From Renibacterium salmoninarum ATCC 33209 (GTDB lineage: Bacteria > Actinomycetota > Actinomycetes > Actinomycetales > Micrococcaceae): DNA of 64,000 nucleotides. Location: positions 2,852,001 to 2,916,000 of the forward strand of contig NC_010168.1 in NCBI RefSeq assembly GCF_000018885.1, given 5' to 3'. The position numbers and the translations under genes are program-made. This document shows, in pieces, positions 48,227 to 58,313 of the stretch. Position 1 is the first letter of the stretch; each line of letters starts with the position of its first letter. Under the pieces are notes generated by a model that worked only from the letters and a program-made list of their open reading frames with translations, did not search any database and was not told the origin of the DNA.

Positions 48227-51200
48227 GCTTGCGCTCCTTCAACTTTCTCAAACGCACTGCGTGCCACAGTGATCAGCGTTTCTTCATCGCCAGGCACTAG
48301 CTCTAACCGCAGCGACAAAGTCTCCTGTCGCACCAGTTCTGCATTGACTTCCAGCGCATCGATGATTTCTTGCGGTGCACTGATCGTGGTGACAATCCGA
48401 TCGCTGACCATCAAGTCTGCATCTTTTCGGGCTTGTTGGATGCTGCGCACCATATCCCGCGCAATGCCCTCCGCTTCAAGGTCAGCGGTAACTTCAGTAT
48501 TCAGTACAAGGAATCCGCCCGGCAACAGGGCCACCGAGAAACTACCGTCATGGCTTTCGGATACCGCCGTCTCTAGGCTGTACTCGCCAGCCACTAAGGC
48601 GAGCCCGCCCGAGGTAACCACGCCGGCGTCGTCAACTGACCAGTCGCCATTCTTGGCGCCCTTGATCGCCAGCTGAACATCCTTGCCCAAACGCGGCCCG
48701 GCGGCCCGGGCGTTAACTGTCAGACGCTGCTCGATGCCAAACTCAGCAAGCGAAGCATCCGCCGCATCTTCGAATCGAACATTCTTCAGGTTCAGCTCAT
48801 CCGCGATGATTTCGGCAAAGGGCAGCAAGGAAACCGCCGACGGCACGACGACGGTTAGCTCCTGCAGCGGTAACCGAACCCGAAGCTTGGCAGCTTTACG
48901 CAACGACGAGCCGACCGAACAAACCTGCCGAACAACTTCCATCGCTGAGACTAGCTCGGCATCGGCATGGAAATCTGCTGGCGAGGGCCAGTCAGAAAGG
49001 TGAACTGAGCGCTCACCAGTCAGGCCGCGCCAGATTTCCTCGGTGACCAGCGGCAGCAATGGCGCAGCAACTCGGCACAGTGCTTCTAATGCTGTGTAGA
49101 GCGCGTCGAAGGCGTCCTGATCCTCGTCGAAGAAGCGCTGGCGAGAACGTCGTACGTACCAGTTGGTCAGCATGTCCAGATAATCGCGCAAGGCGTCACA
49201 AGCATCAGAAATCTCGTAGCCGTCCAGCGCAGTGGTCATAGCTTCAACCATTGAGGCAGTGTTTGAGACCAAGTAGCGGTCCAAACTATCTTGATAGCCG
49301 TCGTAGCGGAGCTTGGCCACATAGCCTTCGCCATTATTTGCCGCGTTGGTATAGAGCGTGAAGAAGCTGTAAACGTTCCATAATGGCAGGATCACCTGAC
49401 GAACGCCGTCACGAATGCCTTGTTCGGTGACCACCAGATTTCCACCGCGCAAAATGGGTGACGCCATCAAGAACCAACGCATGGCATCGGAGCCGTCCCG
49501 GTCCAAGACATCGTTGACGTCCGGGTAGTTTTGCAGACTCTTAGACATCTTTTGTCCATCTGAACCCAGCACAATTCCGTGGCTGATCACGTTCTTGAAT
49601 GCTGGTCGATCAAAGATCGCGGTTGCCAAGATGTGCAACATGTAGAACCAGCCGCGAGTCTGACCGATGTACTCGACAATAAAATCTGCCGGGTGATGCG
49701 TGTTGAACCATTCCTCGTTCTCAAATGGGAAGTGCACCTGGCCATAGGGCATCGACCCGGAGTCAAACCAGACGTCCAGCACGTCTTCGACGCGACGCAT
49801 CGTTGATTTACCCGTTGGATCGTCTGGATTTGCTCGGGTCAGTTCGTCGATGAATGGTCGGTGCAGATCTACATCGCCCGCAGTGTTTCGGGGCAGTCGG
49901 CCAAAATCAGCTTCGATTTCGGCCAATGAACCATAGACGTCAGTACGAGGGAATTCCGGGTCATCCGATTGCCAGACCGGAATCGGGCTCCCCCAATAAC
50001 GGTTCCGACTGATCGACCAATCGCGCGCGTTAGCCAACCACTTACCAAATTGACCGTCTTTGACGTTGCCCGGAATCCAGTTGATTTCCTGGTTGAGCTC
50101 CAGCATCCGGTCTTTGAACTGAGTAACTTGAACGTACCAAGAGGAGACAGCTTTGTAGATGAGTGGGTTTCGGCAACGCCAGCAATGCGGGTAGCTGTGT
50201 TCGTAGCTGGCTTCACGAATCAATCGACCCGATTCGCGGAGCACTTTGATGATGGGCTTATTCGCTTCAAACACCTGGAGCCCAACAATTCCAGCCAGTG
50301 GGGTCTCACCGTTGACCGGGTTGCTAAACATTGGCAAAAAGCGCGCGCCTTCATCAACTGAAACGATCACCGGAATGCCGTGCTCTTCGCTGCTGCGCTG
50401 ATCCTCTTCACCGTAGGCGGAGGCTTGGTGGACAACTCCGGTACCGTCGGTGATGGTCACGTACTCTTCAACTAGCACCTCCCAGCACGTACCAGTCCCC
50501 CACTTTTCGACGTCGGCGTAGTACTCCCAGAGCGGCTGATACTTCAGCCCGCCCAGCTCTGCGCCCTGGTAAAGCTTAACGACGGCGTCGGCAGCCGCTT
50601 CGGCGGATTCGAAACCGAGGTCTTTCGCGTAACCAGCCAAAAGCGCCTCGGCCAGCAGGTACTTTGATCCGGCGCTCTCGACGACCACATAGTCAATTTC
50701 CGGCCCAACAGCGACAGAGAAGTTGGTCGGCAGCGTCCAAGGCGTGGTGGTCCAAGCCAACATCTGCACGCCTTCAAGCTCGCCGCTCAAGGCATGTTCC
50801 GTTTTGGTGATAGGGAACGAGACCGTGACAGTAAGATCCTGACGCATCTTATAGACGTCGTCGTCCATCCGCAGCTCGTGATTAGACAGCGGCGTCTCGT
50901 CTTTCCAGCAATAGGGCAGCACCCGGAAGCCCTGATAGGTCAAACCCTTGTCATGCAGCTGCTTATAGGCCCAGATGACGGATTCCATGTACTCAACGTT
51001 GAGCGTCTTGTAGTCGTTGTCGAAGTCCACCCAACGAGCCTGGCGGGTTACGTACTCGCGCCATTCTTTGGTGTATTTCATCACTGACTCGCGGACCGCA
51101 TCGTTAAACTTATCGATGCCCATGGACTCGATTTCTTGCTTCTCGGTCATGCCGAGCTGCTTCATCGCTTCGAGTTCAGCGGGTAGTCCGTGCGTATCCC

Positions 51201-51492
51201 AACCAAAGCGGCGCTCAACTCTGCGGCCGCGCAGCGTTTGATACCGGGCGACTAGGTCCTTGGCGTAACCGGTCAATAAGTGTCCGTAGTGCGGCAGACC
51301 GTTGGCAAAAGGTGGACCGTCATAGAAGACGAATTCGTTGCTGCCGTTTTCACCGGCCGGGCGAGCATCGATGCTCGCTTGAAATGTGCCGTCTTCCTGC
51401 CAATATTTGAGGATGCTTTCCTCAAGGCCGGGGAAGGATACATTTGCGGGCACGCCGCCACGGTCGGCGCTGGTCTTCGGGTAGTACGGCAT
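48223..51492 (-). CDS. ileS: isoleucyl-tRNA synthetase
   Basis: Class I synthetase, 1089 aa. HIGH motif in [10 protein letters not shown] and KMSKS in [11 protein letters not shown]; the CP1 editing domain lies between. Length fits the long form common in actinobacteria. The open frame continues upstream to 51588, but those codons (including ARWYRGD) are the translated T-box, so the ATG at 51492 (or the ATG directly before it) with AGGA is taken as the start. Confidence 0.95.
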   Translation of the reverse strand: MPYYPKTSADRGGVPANVSFPGLEESILKYWQEDGTFQASIDARPAGENGSNEFVFYDGPPFANGLPHYGHLLTGYAKDLVARYQTLRGRRVERRFGWDTHGLPAELEAMKQLGMTEKQEIESMGIDKFNDAVRESVMKYTKEWREYVTRQARWVDFDNDYKTLNVEYMESVIWAYKQLHDKGLTYQGFRVLPYCWKDETPLSNHELRMDDDVYKMRQDLTVTVSFPITKTEHALSGELEGVQMLAWTTTPWTLPTNFSVAVGPEIDYVVVESAGSKYLLAEALLAGYAKDLGFESAEAAADAVVKLYQGAELGGLKYQPLWEYYADVEKWGTGTCWEVLVEEYVTITDGTGVVHQASAYGEEDQRSSEEHGIPVIVSVDEGARFLPMFSNPVNGETPLAGIVGLQVFEANKPIIKVLRESGRLIREASYEHSYPHCWRCRNPLIYKAVSSWYVQVTQFKDRMLELNQEINWIPGNVKDGQFGKWLANARDWSISRNRYWGSPIPVWQSDDPEFPRTDVYGSLAEIEADFGRLPRNTAGDVDLHRPFIDELTRANPDDPTGKSTMRRVEDVLDVWFDSGSMPYGQVHFPFENEEWFNTHHPADFIVEYIGQTRGWFYMLHILATAIFDRPAFKNVISHGIVLGSDGQKMSKSLQNYPDVNDVLDRDGSDAMRWFLMASPILRGGNLVVTEQGIRDGVRQVILPLWNVYSFFTLYTNAANNGEGYVAKLRYDGYQDSLDRYLVSNTASMVEAMTTALDGYEISDACDALRDYLDMLTNWYVRRSRQRFFDEDQDAFDALYTALEALCRVAAPLLPLVTEEIWRGLTGERSVHLSDWPSPADFHADAELVSAMEVVRQVCSVGSSLRKAAKLRVRLPLQELTVVVPSAVSLLPFAEIIADELNLKNVRFEDAADASLAEFGIEQRLTVNARAAGPRLGKDVQLAIKGAKNGDWSVDDAGVVTSGGLALVAGEYSLETAVSESHDGSFSVALLPGGFLVLNTEVTADLEAEGIARDMVRSIQQARKDADLMVSDRIVTTISAPQEIIDALEVNAELVRQETLSLRLELVPGDEETLITVARSAFEKVEGAQA

Positions 51493-51504
51493 CATGTCAT
51501 CCTG

Positions 51505-51720
51505 CGGCTCGGATCCAGTATGCAAGGACGGCGTTTGCCCATGAGGACAATCTCCGCGGTACCACCTCGCTTGCGGGATCGTTGACATTCGCCAACGATC
51601 CCGCCGCTCTTTGCTGCTATGACGGGCTTACCCGTCCGGTTCTACTTACTTCGTTGCACTAGCTTCGAAGCGTTCTTCCGGAAGCTCACCGGTGATTGCC
51701 GGATCATTGCTGATAACAAA
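51505..51720 (-). promoter_or_regulatory. translational T-box riboswitch for ileS (Ile)
   Basis: On the minus strand: an ultrashort stem I region with the specifier ATC in GGCAATCACCGGTGAGC, then CCGGAAGAACG, a long GC-rich stem GCGGGATCGTTG/CAACGATCCCGC, and the T-box bulge sequence AGGTGGTACCGCG. This is the known actinobacterial ileS type, in which uncharged tRNA-Ile frees the ribosome binding site rather than preventing termination. Confidence 0.93.
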
Positions 51721-51772
51721 TATCCTAACGCCTCTGCGGCTAAGCCAGCCACTCAGCGAGCCGAGTTTACCC

Positions 51773-52573
51773 TCAGGACTCCCTGATGACCTTATGTGCG
51801 GCAGCTTGCGCAACCGGTCGCATCACAATTTCGTCCAGATTGACGTGGTGTGGCAACGAAACCGCAAATCTAACGACCTCGGCAACATCTTCAGCCACCA
51901 ACGGCGCAGTAACACCCTGGTACACCTTTTGCGCAGCCTCAGCGTCTCCGCTGAGTCGATTCAGCGCGAATTCTTCGGTCTGGACCATGCCCGGCAGAAC
52001 TTCAATGACTCGGAGGTTGTGTTCGGCTTCCTCAAGTCGAAGCGCTTGCGTCATCGCTCGTTGTCCGAATTTAGCCGCGTTGTAGCCAGCTCCACCTTCA
52101 TACGCGACGAGCGCCGCCGTCGAGGTCAAATTCAGTACCGTGCCTTTTCGCCCCTGGCGAAGCATCGGCAAAAAGGCCTTAATGAGGTTTAGCGTACCCA
52201 AAACGTTCGTGCGGAACATCCAGTCCCAATCTGCACTGTTTCCCGCGCCAACTCTATCCGCTCCTCTTGCGCCGCCAGCAATATCTATCAGTGTATCGAT
52301 GCCCCCCGCGGCCGAAATCGTTGCCAACAGGTCCACGACCTCAGCGTCGTTGGTGATATCGACAGCCAACGGCACAACACCGGTCTCTGCTGCCAATTTT
52401 TCCAACCGATCAAGACGCCGCGCAACGGCAAATACAGTCCATCCTTGGCTAGCTAAAGCTCTGGCTGTCGCCTCACCAATTCCGGTGCTAGCGCCGGTAA
52501 CTAGGGCCCGTCGAGCACCCTCGCCGGGCAAGTTTCCGGCAGCTGATCCATTTTGTCCATTTTGCTGATCCAC
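51773..52573 (-). CDS. short-chain dehydrogenase/reductase (SDR)
   Basis: 266 aa classical SDR: nucleotide motif TGASTGIG (about 27-34) and catalytic YNAAKFG, with the NVLGTLNLIKAF helix. Related to NADP-dependent 3-hydroxy acid dehydrogenases (YdfG-like). GTG start. Lies behind the ileS leader in the same orientation. Confidence 0.88.
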   Translation of the reverse strand: MDQQNGQNGSAAGNLPGEGARRALVTGASTGIGEATARALASQGWTVFAVARRLDRLEKLAAETGVVPLAVDITNDAEVVDLLATISAAGGIDTLIDIAGGARGADRVGAGNSADWDWMFRTNVLGTLNLIKAFLPMLRQGRKGTVLNLTSTAALVAYEGGAGYNAAKFGQRAMTQALRLEEAEHNLRVIEVLPGMVQTEEFALNRLSGDAEAAQKVYQGVTAPLVAEDVAEVVRFAVSLPHHVNLDEIVMRPVAQAAAHKVIRES

Positions 52574-52682
52574 AGCGCCAGCTTAGTCGGCTTTGGAATG
52601 AATTCTGGCTCAGTACGTTTGCGCAAAATGTTGCCGGCATCCCTTGCAGGCAGAAAATTCAGAGCTCACGAAGGAGAAGACA

Positions 52683-53294
52683 TTGAGGATCTTATTGATC
52701 GGCCACACCGGAACCGTGGGATCGAATGTGGCGTCCACGCTTGCAGCACGAGGGCACGAAGTCCTTGGAGCCAGTCGAAAGACTGATCCTGCATTAGACA
52801 TCTCAGATCAAGCTTCAATCGAAGCCTATTTTGCCGAGGCCAGGGCAAAGGGTGATTTATTCGATGCAATAGCAATCGCCAGTGGAAATGCACCATTCAA
52901 ACCGCTTGCGGAGCTCAAAGCCGCAGATTTTGCAGTCGCGTTGGGCAGTAAAGGGCTGGGGCAGATTTCAATTGTTCAAGAAGCAACGAATTTGCTCGTT
53001 GATAACGGCTCCTTCACGCTCATCTCCGGAATCCTCAGCGAGCACCCGGTCCCCGATGGCATCGCCGCTTCCACCGCCAATGCAGTAGTTGACACTTTCG
53101 TTCGAACGGCCGCTGGTGCGCTCCCCCGCGGTCTACGAATCAACTCGGTTAGCCCAAACCTTTTGGCCGAATCGTGGCAGGCTTACGGACCGTCATTTCC
53201 TGGCTACACCGCGGTGCCAGCGCGGTTGGTCGCGGAGGCATATGTACGTTCCATCGAAGGAATAGATACTGGCCAAGTTCTCAAAGTCTGGTGA
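52683..53294 (+). CDS. short-chain dehydrogenase-like protein
   Basis: About 204 aa, small SDR with GHTGTVGSNVASTLAARG at the N-terminus. The usual Tyr-x-x-x-Lys is replaced by a sequence without a clear YxxxK (GIAASTANAVVD), so catalysis is uncertain. The TTG at 52683 with AAGGAG upstream is the likely start; the in-frame ATG at 52644 lacks a site. Divergent from the SDR at 51773. Confidence 0.8.
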   Translation: MRILLIGHTGTVGSNVASTLAARGHEVLGASRKTDPALDISDQASIEAYFAEARAKGDLFDAIAIASGNAPFKPLAELKAADFAVALGSKGLGQISIVQEATNLLVDNGSFTLISGILSEHPVPDGIAASTANAVVDTFVRTAAGALPRGLRINSVSPNLLAESWQAYGPSFPGYTAVPARLVAEAYVRSIEGIDTGQVLKVW

Positions 53295-53359
53295 ACCCTG
53301 GCGGCGGCCGACTGGCAGTTCCGCGTTGATGCACGTAAAAGCGCAAGCAACAGTTTGTA

Positions 53360-53385
53360 GCTCGCGATTCCGCGAGCACCCGGTT
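53360..53385 (+). terminator. terminator candidate after the 52683 gene
   Basis: GCTCGCG-ATTC-CGCGAGC (53360-53377) followed by ACCCGGTTTTT. It lies about 65 bases past the stop and 45 before the valS ATG. Confidence 0.5.
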
Positions 53386-53423
53386 TTTAGCCGAGCAGCC
53401 CTCGCACATGGAACAATTGAGGC

Positions 53424-56045
53424 ATGGCTGAAAACATATCGGGTACAGACACGCCCGCATCGACATTTGAATCCGGTTCTCGCAACGGAGTACCTGACAA
53501 ACCAGTATTAGAAGGTTTGGAGAAAAAGCTCGCCGCACGCTGGCGTGAAGGTGGCACCTACGTCTTTAATCCCGAGACCAGCAGGTCCGAAGTTTTTTCA
53601 ATTGATACTCCTCCGCCCACAGCATCCGGCTCGCTACACGTCGGCCATATGTTTTCCTACACTCAGACCGACGTCATCGCTCGGTTCCAACGCATGCGCG
53701 GAAAAAACGTCTTTTATCCCTTGGGTTGGGACGACAACGGACTACCCACTGAACGCCGTGTGCAGAACTTCTACGGCGTTCGATGCAATCCGGCGACTCC
53801 TTACGACCCTGATTTCACTCCGCCAGCAGAACCAGCAAAAAATGATCGCGACTTCATTCAAGTATCGCGCCGAAACTTCATTGAGCTCTGCGAGGAACTC
53901 GCGGTCGATGACGAGAAGATCTTCGAAGACCTTTTCACAACTCTTGGCCTCTCAGTCGATTGGAATCTGACCTACCGCACGATTGACGACGTTTCACGCG
54001 CGGTTAGCCAGCGGGCGTTCTTAGCCAACTTGGCTCGCGGAGATGCGTATATGGCCGAGGCGCCGACCCTTTGGGACGTCACCTTCCGCACTGCCGTGGC
54101 ACAGGCAGAGCTTGAAGACCGTGAGCGGCCAGGCGCCTTCCACCGAGTAGCTTTCCACAAGCCCGACGGCGAACGCGTCTTCATCGAGACCACGCGGCCA
54201 GAACTGATCCCTGCTTCAGTGGCATTGGTTGCGCACCCTGACGACGTTCGCTATCAGGCGCTTTTTGGCACGACAGTCACCTCACCCTTGTTCGGCGTCG
54301 AACTCGAAGTGAAAGCGCACCCGCTAGCTAAACCTGATAAGGGCTCTGGGTTGGTTATGGTTTGTACGTTTGGTGACCTGACAGATGTCACCTGGTGGCG
54401 CGAACTTGACTTGCCCACGCGCGCCATTGTGGGCCGTGATGGCCGAATACTGGCTGACACGCCAGAATGGATTACCGGCGACGGCGTAGCCAACTATCAA
54501 GCGCTCGCTGGCAAGACTACTTTCAGCGCAAAAGAGACAATTGTTCAGCAGCTCCGTGAGAGCGGCGACCTCGACGGTGAGCCGAAACCGATTGTGCACG
54601 CGGTCAATTTCTACGAAAAGGGCGATAAGCCCCTTGAAGTAGTGACTAGCCGGCAATGGTATTTGCGAAATGGTGGCCGGGACGCTCAGCAGCGTGAAGC
54701 CCTTATTGAACGCGGCAAAGAGATTTCCTTCCATCCGGCGTTCATGCGCTCTCGCTATGAGAACTGGATCGAAGGCCTCAACGGCGATTGGCTCGTTTCT
54801 AGGCAACGTTTCTTCGGTGTACCCATTCCGGTTTGGTATCCGCTGGACGCTTCTGGCGAGCCCGACTACACCAATCCGATTCTGCCGGGCGATTCAGCAC
54901 TTCCGGTTGATCCAGCGGCAGAACCTGCCCCTGGTTTCAATGAAGAGCAGCGTAATCAACCTGGTGGCTTCAGCGGAGATCCCGATGTCTTGGACACCTG
55001 GGCCACTTCGTCGTTGACTCCGCAGATCGTTGGCGGCTGGAGCCGTGACGAAAAGCTATTTAGCTCGGTCTTCCCATTTGACCTCCGTCCACAGGGCCAC
55101 GACATTATTCGGACGTGGCTGTTCTCGTCGGCGGTTCGGGCGGATTCGCTGCAAGCAACTGCGCCCTGGCACAACGCGGCGATCTCCGGCTGGATTCTAG
55201 ATCCGGATCGCAAAAAGATGTCTAAGTCCAAGGGCAATGTTGTTGTGCCTGATGCGGTTCTGCATGAATTTGGCGCGGACGCGGTTCGTTATTGGGCTGC
55301 ATCTGCAAAGCTGGGCGCAGATACGGCCTATGAAATCGCCCAAATAAAAATTGGACGCCGACTCGCAATCAAACTTCTCAATGCTTCGAAATTTGTTTTG
55401 AATTTGGGCGCAACGGAAAGTAATGTCGTCAATTCGGCTGACCCCGTTTTGACCAACCCGCTGGATAAAGCGCTCTTGGCGCAGCTTGCCGATGTGGTCG
55501 ATCAGGCGACCAAGGCTTTCGATTCTTATGACTATGCCAAAGCACTCCAGCTGACGGAGAGCTTCTTCTGGTCCTTTACCGACGATTACGTCGAGCTCAT
55601 TAAGGATCGAGCCTATGGCGCGGCTGGCGATGCCGAAAAGGCCAGTGTGCTGGCCGCCCTGGCCACAACGTTGGATGCCCTTTTACGCCTGTTTGCGCCG
55701 TTCCTGCCCTTCGCGACCGACGAGGTTTGGTCTTGGTGGCGTAGCGATTCTGTTCACCGCGCACCATGGCCCACAGCAGTCAGGCTCGGTGAAGGTGACT
55801 TGAGCATGCTCGCCACACTTGGTTCGGCATTGAGCGGCCTCCGCAAGGCAAAATCCGAAGCAAAGGTGAAACAGCGTACCGAGGTGCTCAGCGCGACCGT
55901 TTCGGCACCGGCAGGGCAGCTCCGGCAACTTGAAGACGGCCTCGGAGATCTCAAAGCAGCCGCGAACGCGAAAACTCTGCTGCTAACAGAAGGCGACGAG
56001 CTGGCGGTCACTGGTGTCACCTTGGCCGAACCAGAAGAAGCGTAG
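53424..56045 (+). CDS. valS: valyl-tRNA synthetase
   Basis: Class I synthetase, 873 aa. HIGH motif as SLHVGHMFSYTQ (about 70) and KMSKSKGN near 598. The editing domain and a C-terminal coiled coil (SGLRKAKSEAKVKQRTE) are present. Intact. It stands alone on the plus strand; no T-box leader is seen upstream, unlike ileS. Confidence 0.95.
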   Translation: MAENISGTDTPASTFESGSRNGVPDKPVLEGLEKKLAARWREGGTYVFNPETSRSEVFSIDTPPPTASGSLHVGHMFSYTQTDVIARFQRMRGKNVFYPLGWDDNGLPTERRVQNFYGVRCNPATPYDPDFTPPAEPAKNDRDFIQVSRRNFIELCEELAVDDEKIFEDLFTTLGLSVDWNLTYRTIDDVSRAVSQRAFLANLARGDAYMAEAPTLWDVTFRTAVAQAELEDRERPGAFHRVAFHKPDGERVFIETTRPELIPASVALVAHPDDVRYQALFGTTVTSPLFGVELEVKAHPLAKPDKGSGLVMVCTFGDLTDVTWWRELDLPTRAIVGRDGRILADTPEWITGDGVANYQALAGKTTFSAKETIVQQLRESGDLDGEPKPIVHAVNFYEKGDKPLEVVTSRQWYLRNGGRDAQQREALIERGKEISFHPAFMRSRYENWIEGLNGDWLVSRQRFFGVPIPVWYPLDASGEPDYTNPILPGDSALPVDPAAEPAPGFNEEQRNQPGGFSGDPDVLDTWATSSLTPQIVGGWSRDEKLFSSVFPFDLRPQGHDIIRTWLFSSAVRADSLQATAPWHNAAISGWILDPDRKKMSKSKGNVVVPDAVLHEFGADAVRYWAASAKLGADTAYEIAQIKIGRRLAIKLLNASKFVLNLGATESNVVNSADPVLTNPLDKALLAQLADVVDQATKAFDSYDYAKALQLTESFFWSFTDDYVELIKDRAYGAAGDAEKASVLAALATTLDALLRLFAPFLPFATDEVWSWWRSDSVHRAPWPTAVRLGEGDLSMLATLGSALSGLRKAKSEAKVKQRTEVLSATVSAPAGQLRQLEDGLGDLKAAANAKTLLLTEGDELAVTGVTLAEPEEA

Positions 56046-56063
56046 CCGCCCGGCCAATAACTC

Positions 56064-56114
56064 GTGAAATGAAAAGTGCGCCCGACATTTAGTTGGGCGC
56101 ACTTTTCATTTCAC
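56064..56114. terminator. 20-bp perfect hairpin between valS and the reductase remnant
   Basis: Arms 56064-56083 (GTGAAATGAAAAGTGCGCCC) and 56095-56114 pair perfectly around an 11-base loop. Positioned between convergent stops, so probably a bidirectional terminator. Confidence 0.8.
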
Positions 56115-56131
56115 ATTGAAGCGATTCGCTA

Positions 56132-56778
56132 TTAGTCGAATTGCGGCGATTCAGTACGAGTCCGCTTGATTTCGAAGAAATACGGGAAGCTAGCCAAGGT
56201 CACCGAGGTATCCCACAACCGGCCAGCATCTTCGCCGCGCGGAATTCGAGTAATCACTGGGCCAAAAAGGCCGTACCGTTAAAAGCCACAACCGGCGTGC
56301 CAACCTCTTGCCCGACCGGTAAAATACCATTCTCATGGCTAGCCTTGAGCTCAGCATCATAAGTATCTTTGTGCGCGTATTCGGCAAGCTCAGCAGGCAA
56401 TCCAGCGGACGCTAGGCCCAACCGAATGGCCTCATCATAGTCCTCAACGCCATTGTTATGGATTTGAGCGCCAATGGCATCGTAGAGCGGCTTCACTACC
56501 GCTTCACCGTGCAGCTGCTGCGCTGCAATAACCACGCGAGCTGGACCCCAGCCCTTGTCCATCAGGCCTTTGTATTTCTCCGAAAGGCCGTCACGCCCCG
56601 AATTCAGCACGGAAAGGCTCATCACGTGCCAATCCACCTGAATTCCGCGAACCTTTTCAACTTCGCCAATCCAGCGTGAAGTCACCCAAGCAAAGGGGCA
56701 CAGCGGATCGAACCAAAAATCTGCTTTGGCCGGGTTGGACACATTTTCGCTGGCAGTTGCTACCGCGGTTTCAGTCAT
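56132..56778 (-). pseudogene. DsbA-like (Rv2466c-type mycothiol-dependent reductase) with a frameshift
   Basis: Starts with ADFWFDPLCPFAWVTSRW, the thioredoxin-fold active site (CPFA here, where Rv2466c has CPWC as I recall). The frame stops at 56254 after GTPVVAFNGTAFLAQ. Adding one T in the run of five at 56264-56268 restores AFFGPVITRIPRGEDAG and the tail FPYFFEIKRTRTESPQFD, ending at 56132. The intact protein would be about 215 aa, the family length. Could be a real inactivation or a homopolymer length error. Confidence 0.85.
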
Positions 56779-56808
56779 TGGATCTCCTTGTGAGGAACTC
56801 TGTCAGTT

Positions 56809-57432
56809 TCATAACGCATTGCTTGGCCCACGCATTCCTGCCCGCAGTCTCTCAAAGAGAACGTCCAGAATTGCTTCAAGATGCACAGTACTACCGGTGG
56901 TCCTCAGCACTACAGCGCCACCCTGCACACCAGCAACAAGCGCTGCCGATTCATGCTCGACGTCGACGTCCGCGGCCAGCTCTCCTTGGTCACGAAGCGC
57001 AATCAAGCCGCTGCGCAGATAGTCTTGCCATCGATTCAACAGCACCATCGAAACAGCAGCAGCGCCCGGAACCCGACCAATTTGGCTCATAAGCGAAGAC
57101 AACGCACAGTTCGGGCCCTGCGCTCGATAGCGCCGAATCACTAGTTGTCGCCATGCTTCCCATGATTGCCAAGAATCAAGTTGACCAAAATGCGGCTGTT
57201 GTTCGTCAAGAACAAGTTGTGCCTCATACTCAGCGACGGCAAGAAACAGCTCTTCCTTGCCTGCCGGGAAATAATGAAACAACTGACTTTTGCTCGTTCG
57301 CGTCGCTGCAAGCACGTCGTCTAACGTGACCTCTCCGCCATGCTCACTCCGGATAAGTGCGGCCGCTCCCGCGATAATCCGGCCTCGCGTCGCAACACCT
57401 TTCGGCGTGAAGTTCGTCATTGCCGAGTTCAT
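56809..57432 (-). CDS. TetR-family transcriptional regulator
   Basis: About 207 aa. The HTH region is TRGRIIAGAAALIRSEHGG...SKSQLFHYF, the classic TetR/AcrR N-terminus. The C-terminal ligand domain is of the TetR_C_6/LmrA-like type. Start probably ATG 57432 (MNSAMTNF) or ATG 57420; neither has a clear ribosome binding site. Divergent from an SDR gene across a good operator, so it very likely represses that gene and itself. Confidence 0.88.
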   Translation of the reverse strand: MNSAMTNFTPKGVATRGRIIAGAAALIRSEHGGEVTLDDVLAATRTSKSQLFHYFPAGKEELFLAVAEYEAQLVLDEQQPHFGQLDSWQSWEAWRQLVIRRYRAQGPNCALSSLMSQIGRVPGAAAVSMVLLNRWQDYLRSGLIALRDQGELAADVDVEHESAALVAGVQGGAVVLRTTGSTVHLEAILDVLFERLRAGMRGPSNAL

Positions 57433-57447
57433 CAAGAAAACATATCC

Positions 57448-57471
57448 TTTTTGGACTTGCTGGTCCAAAAA
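57448..57471. promoter_or_regulatory. TetR operator candidate
   Basis: Perfect 9-6-9 dyad TTTTTGGAC-TTGCTG-GTCCAAAAA in the 60-base gap between the TetR and SDR start codons, the expected position for autoregulation and control of the divergent gene. Confidence 0.75.
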
Positions 57472-57492
57472 TCCCTTTCTAAGGTCATTTCC

Positions 57493-58263
57493 ATGACACA
57501 ACGATTAGCAGGCCAAACAGCACTCGTCACTGGTTCCACCAGCAATATTGGACGTTCCATTGCACAGAGGTTCGCCCAGGAGGGTGCGAAGGTCATAGTT
57601 TCAGGCCGTGACGGGATTAAGGGCTCTGCGGTTGTAGCGGCGATCCGCAGCGCGGGAGGTGCGGCATATTTCATCCAAGCCGATTTGGACGGCACCCCAT
57701 CAGCTAGCAGGCTCTTGGCCGAGGAGGCGTTGGCCGCAGGCGGCGGTCGGATCGATATTTTGGTGAACAATGCGGGAATCTTTCCGCCAGCGACAACATC
57801 AACCACCGATGAGCCCACTTTTGACCGAGTGTATGCCGTGAATGTGAAAGCACCATACTTCTTGGTCCAAGCGCTAGCCCCGGTGATGACTGGTGCCGGA
57901 GGCGGCGTAATCATCAATCTCGGCAGCTGGGTGGCGCGGCTGGGAGTTTCCTCAGGGGCGCTCTATGCCTCAACCAAAGGGGCCATGGAGACGCTCACTA
58001 GGTCTTGGTCTGCAGAGTTTGCGAGCCAAAACATTCGAGTCAATGCGATCTCGCCCGGCGTCATTCGCACTCCGGATTTGGGCGATGCAGTCCATCCTGC
58101 TGAGTTCATGATGCACGGTACTCCCGCCGCAAAGACTGGACACCCTGACGACGTTGCTGCCGCAGCGGCCTACCTGGCTTCTGACGATGCAAAATTCGTA
58201 CACGGCATTATTCTCGACGTCGACGGCGGTCGTACCGGGGTCGCCTTTATCGCAAAACCCTAA
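57493..58263 (+). CDS. short-chain dehydrogenase/reductase (SDR), TetR-linked
   Basis: 256 aa. TGSTSNIG nucleotide motif (about 15-22), NNAGI and catalytic YASTKGAME. Closest in look to FabG-type oxidoreductases. ATG at 57493 with AAGG upstream; a longer frame from 57340 crosses the regulator gene and is rejected. Substrate unknown; probably induced by the TetR ligand. Convergent with clpX. Confidence 0.9.
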   Translation: MTQRLAGQTALVTGSTSNIGRSIAQRFAQEGAKVIVSGRDGIKGSAVVAAIRSAGGAAYFIQADLDGTPSASRLLAEEALAAGGGRIDILVNNAGIFPPATTSTTDEPTFDRVYAVNVKAPYFLVQALAPVMTGAGGGVIINLGSWVARLGVSSGALYASTKGAMETLTRSWSAEFASQNIRVNAISPGVIRTPDLGDAVHPAEFMMHGTPAAKTGHPDDVAAAAAYLASDDAKFVHGIILDVDGGRTGVAFIAKP

Positions 58264-58313
58264 TGGGTGCCCCGGTCTACGTGGTGAGAGTTTCGCCCCC
58301 CCTTTGACGTTGA

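Noticed and set aside
51496..51588. N-terminal extension of ileS
   Set aside because: The extra codons (with ARWYRGD) are the T-box sequence read as protein.
56254..56268. Programmed frameshift rescuing the DsbA-like reductase
   Set aside because: A run of five T without a recognisable stimulator is weak evidence; simple decay or a run-length error is more economical.
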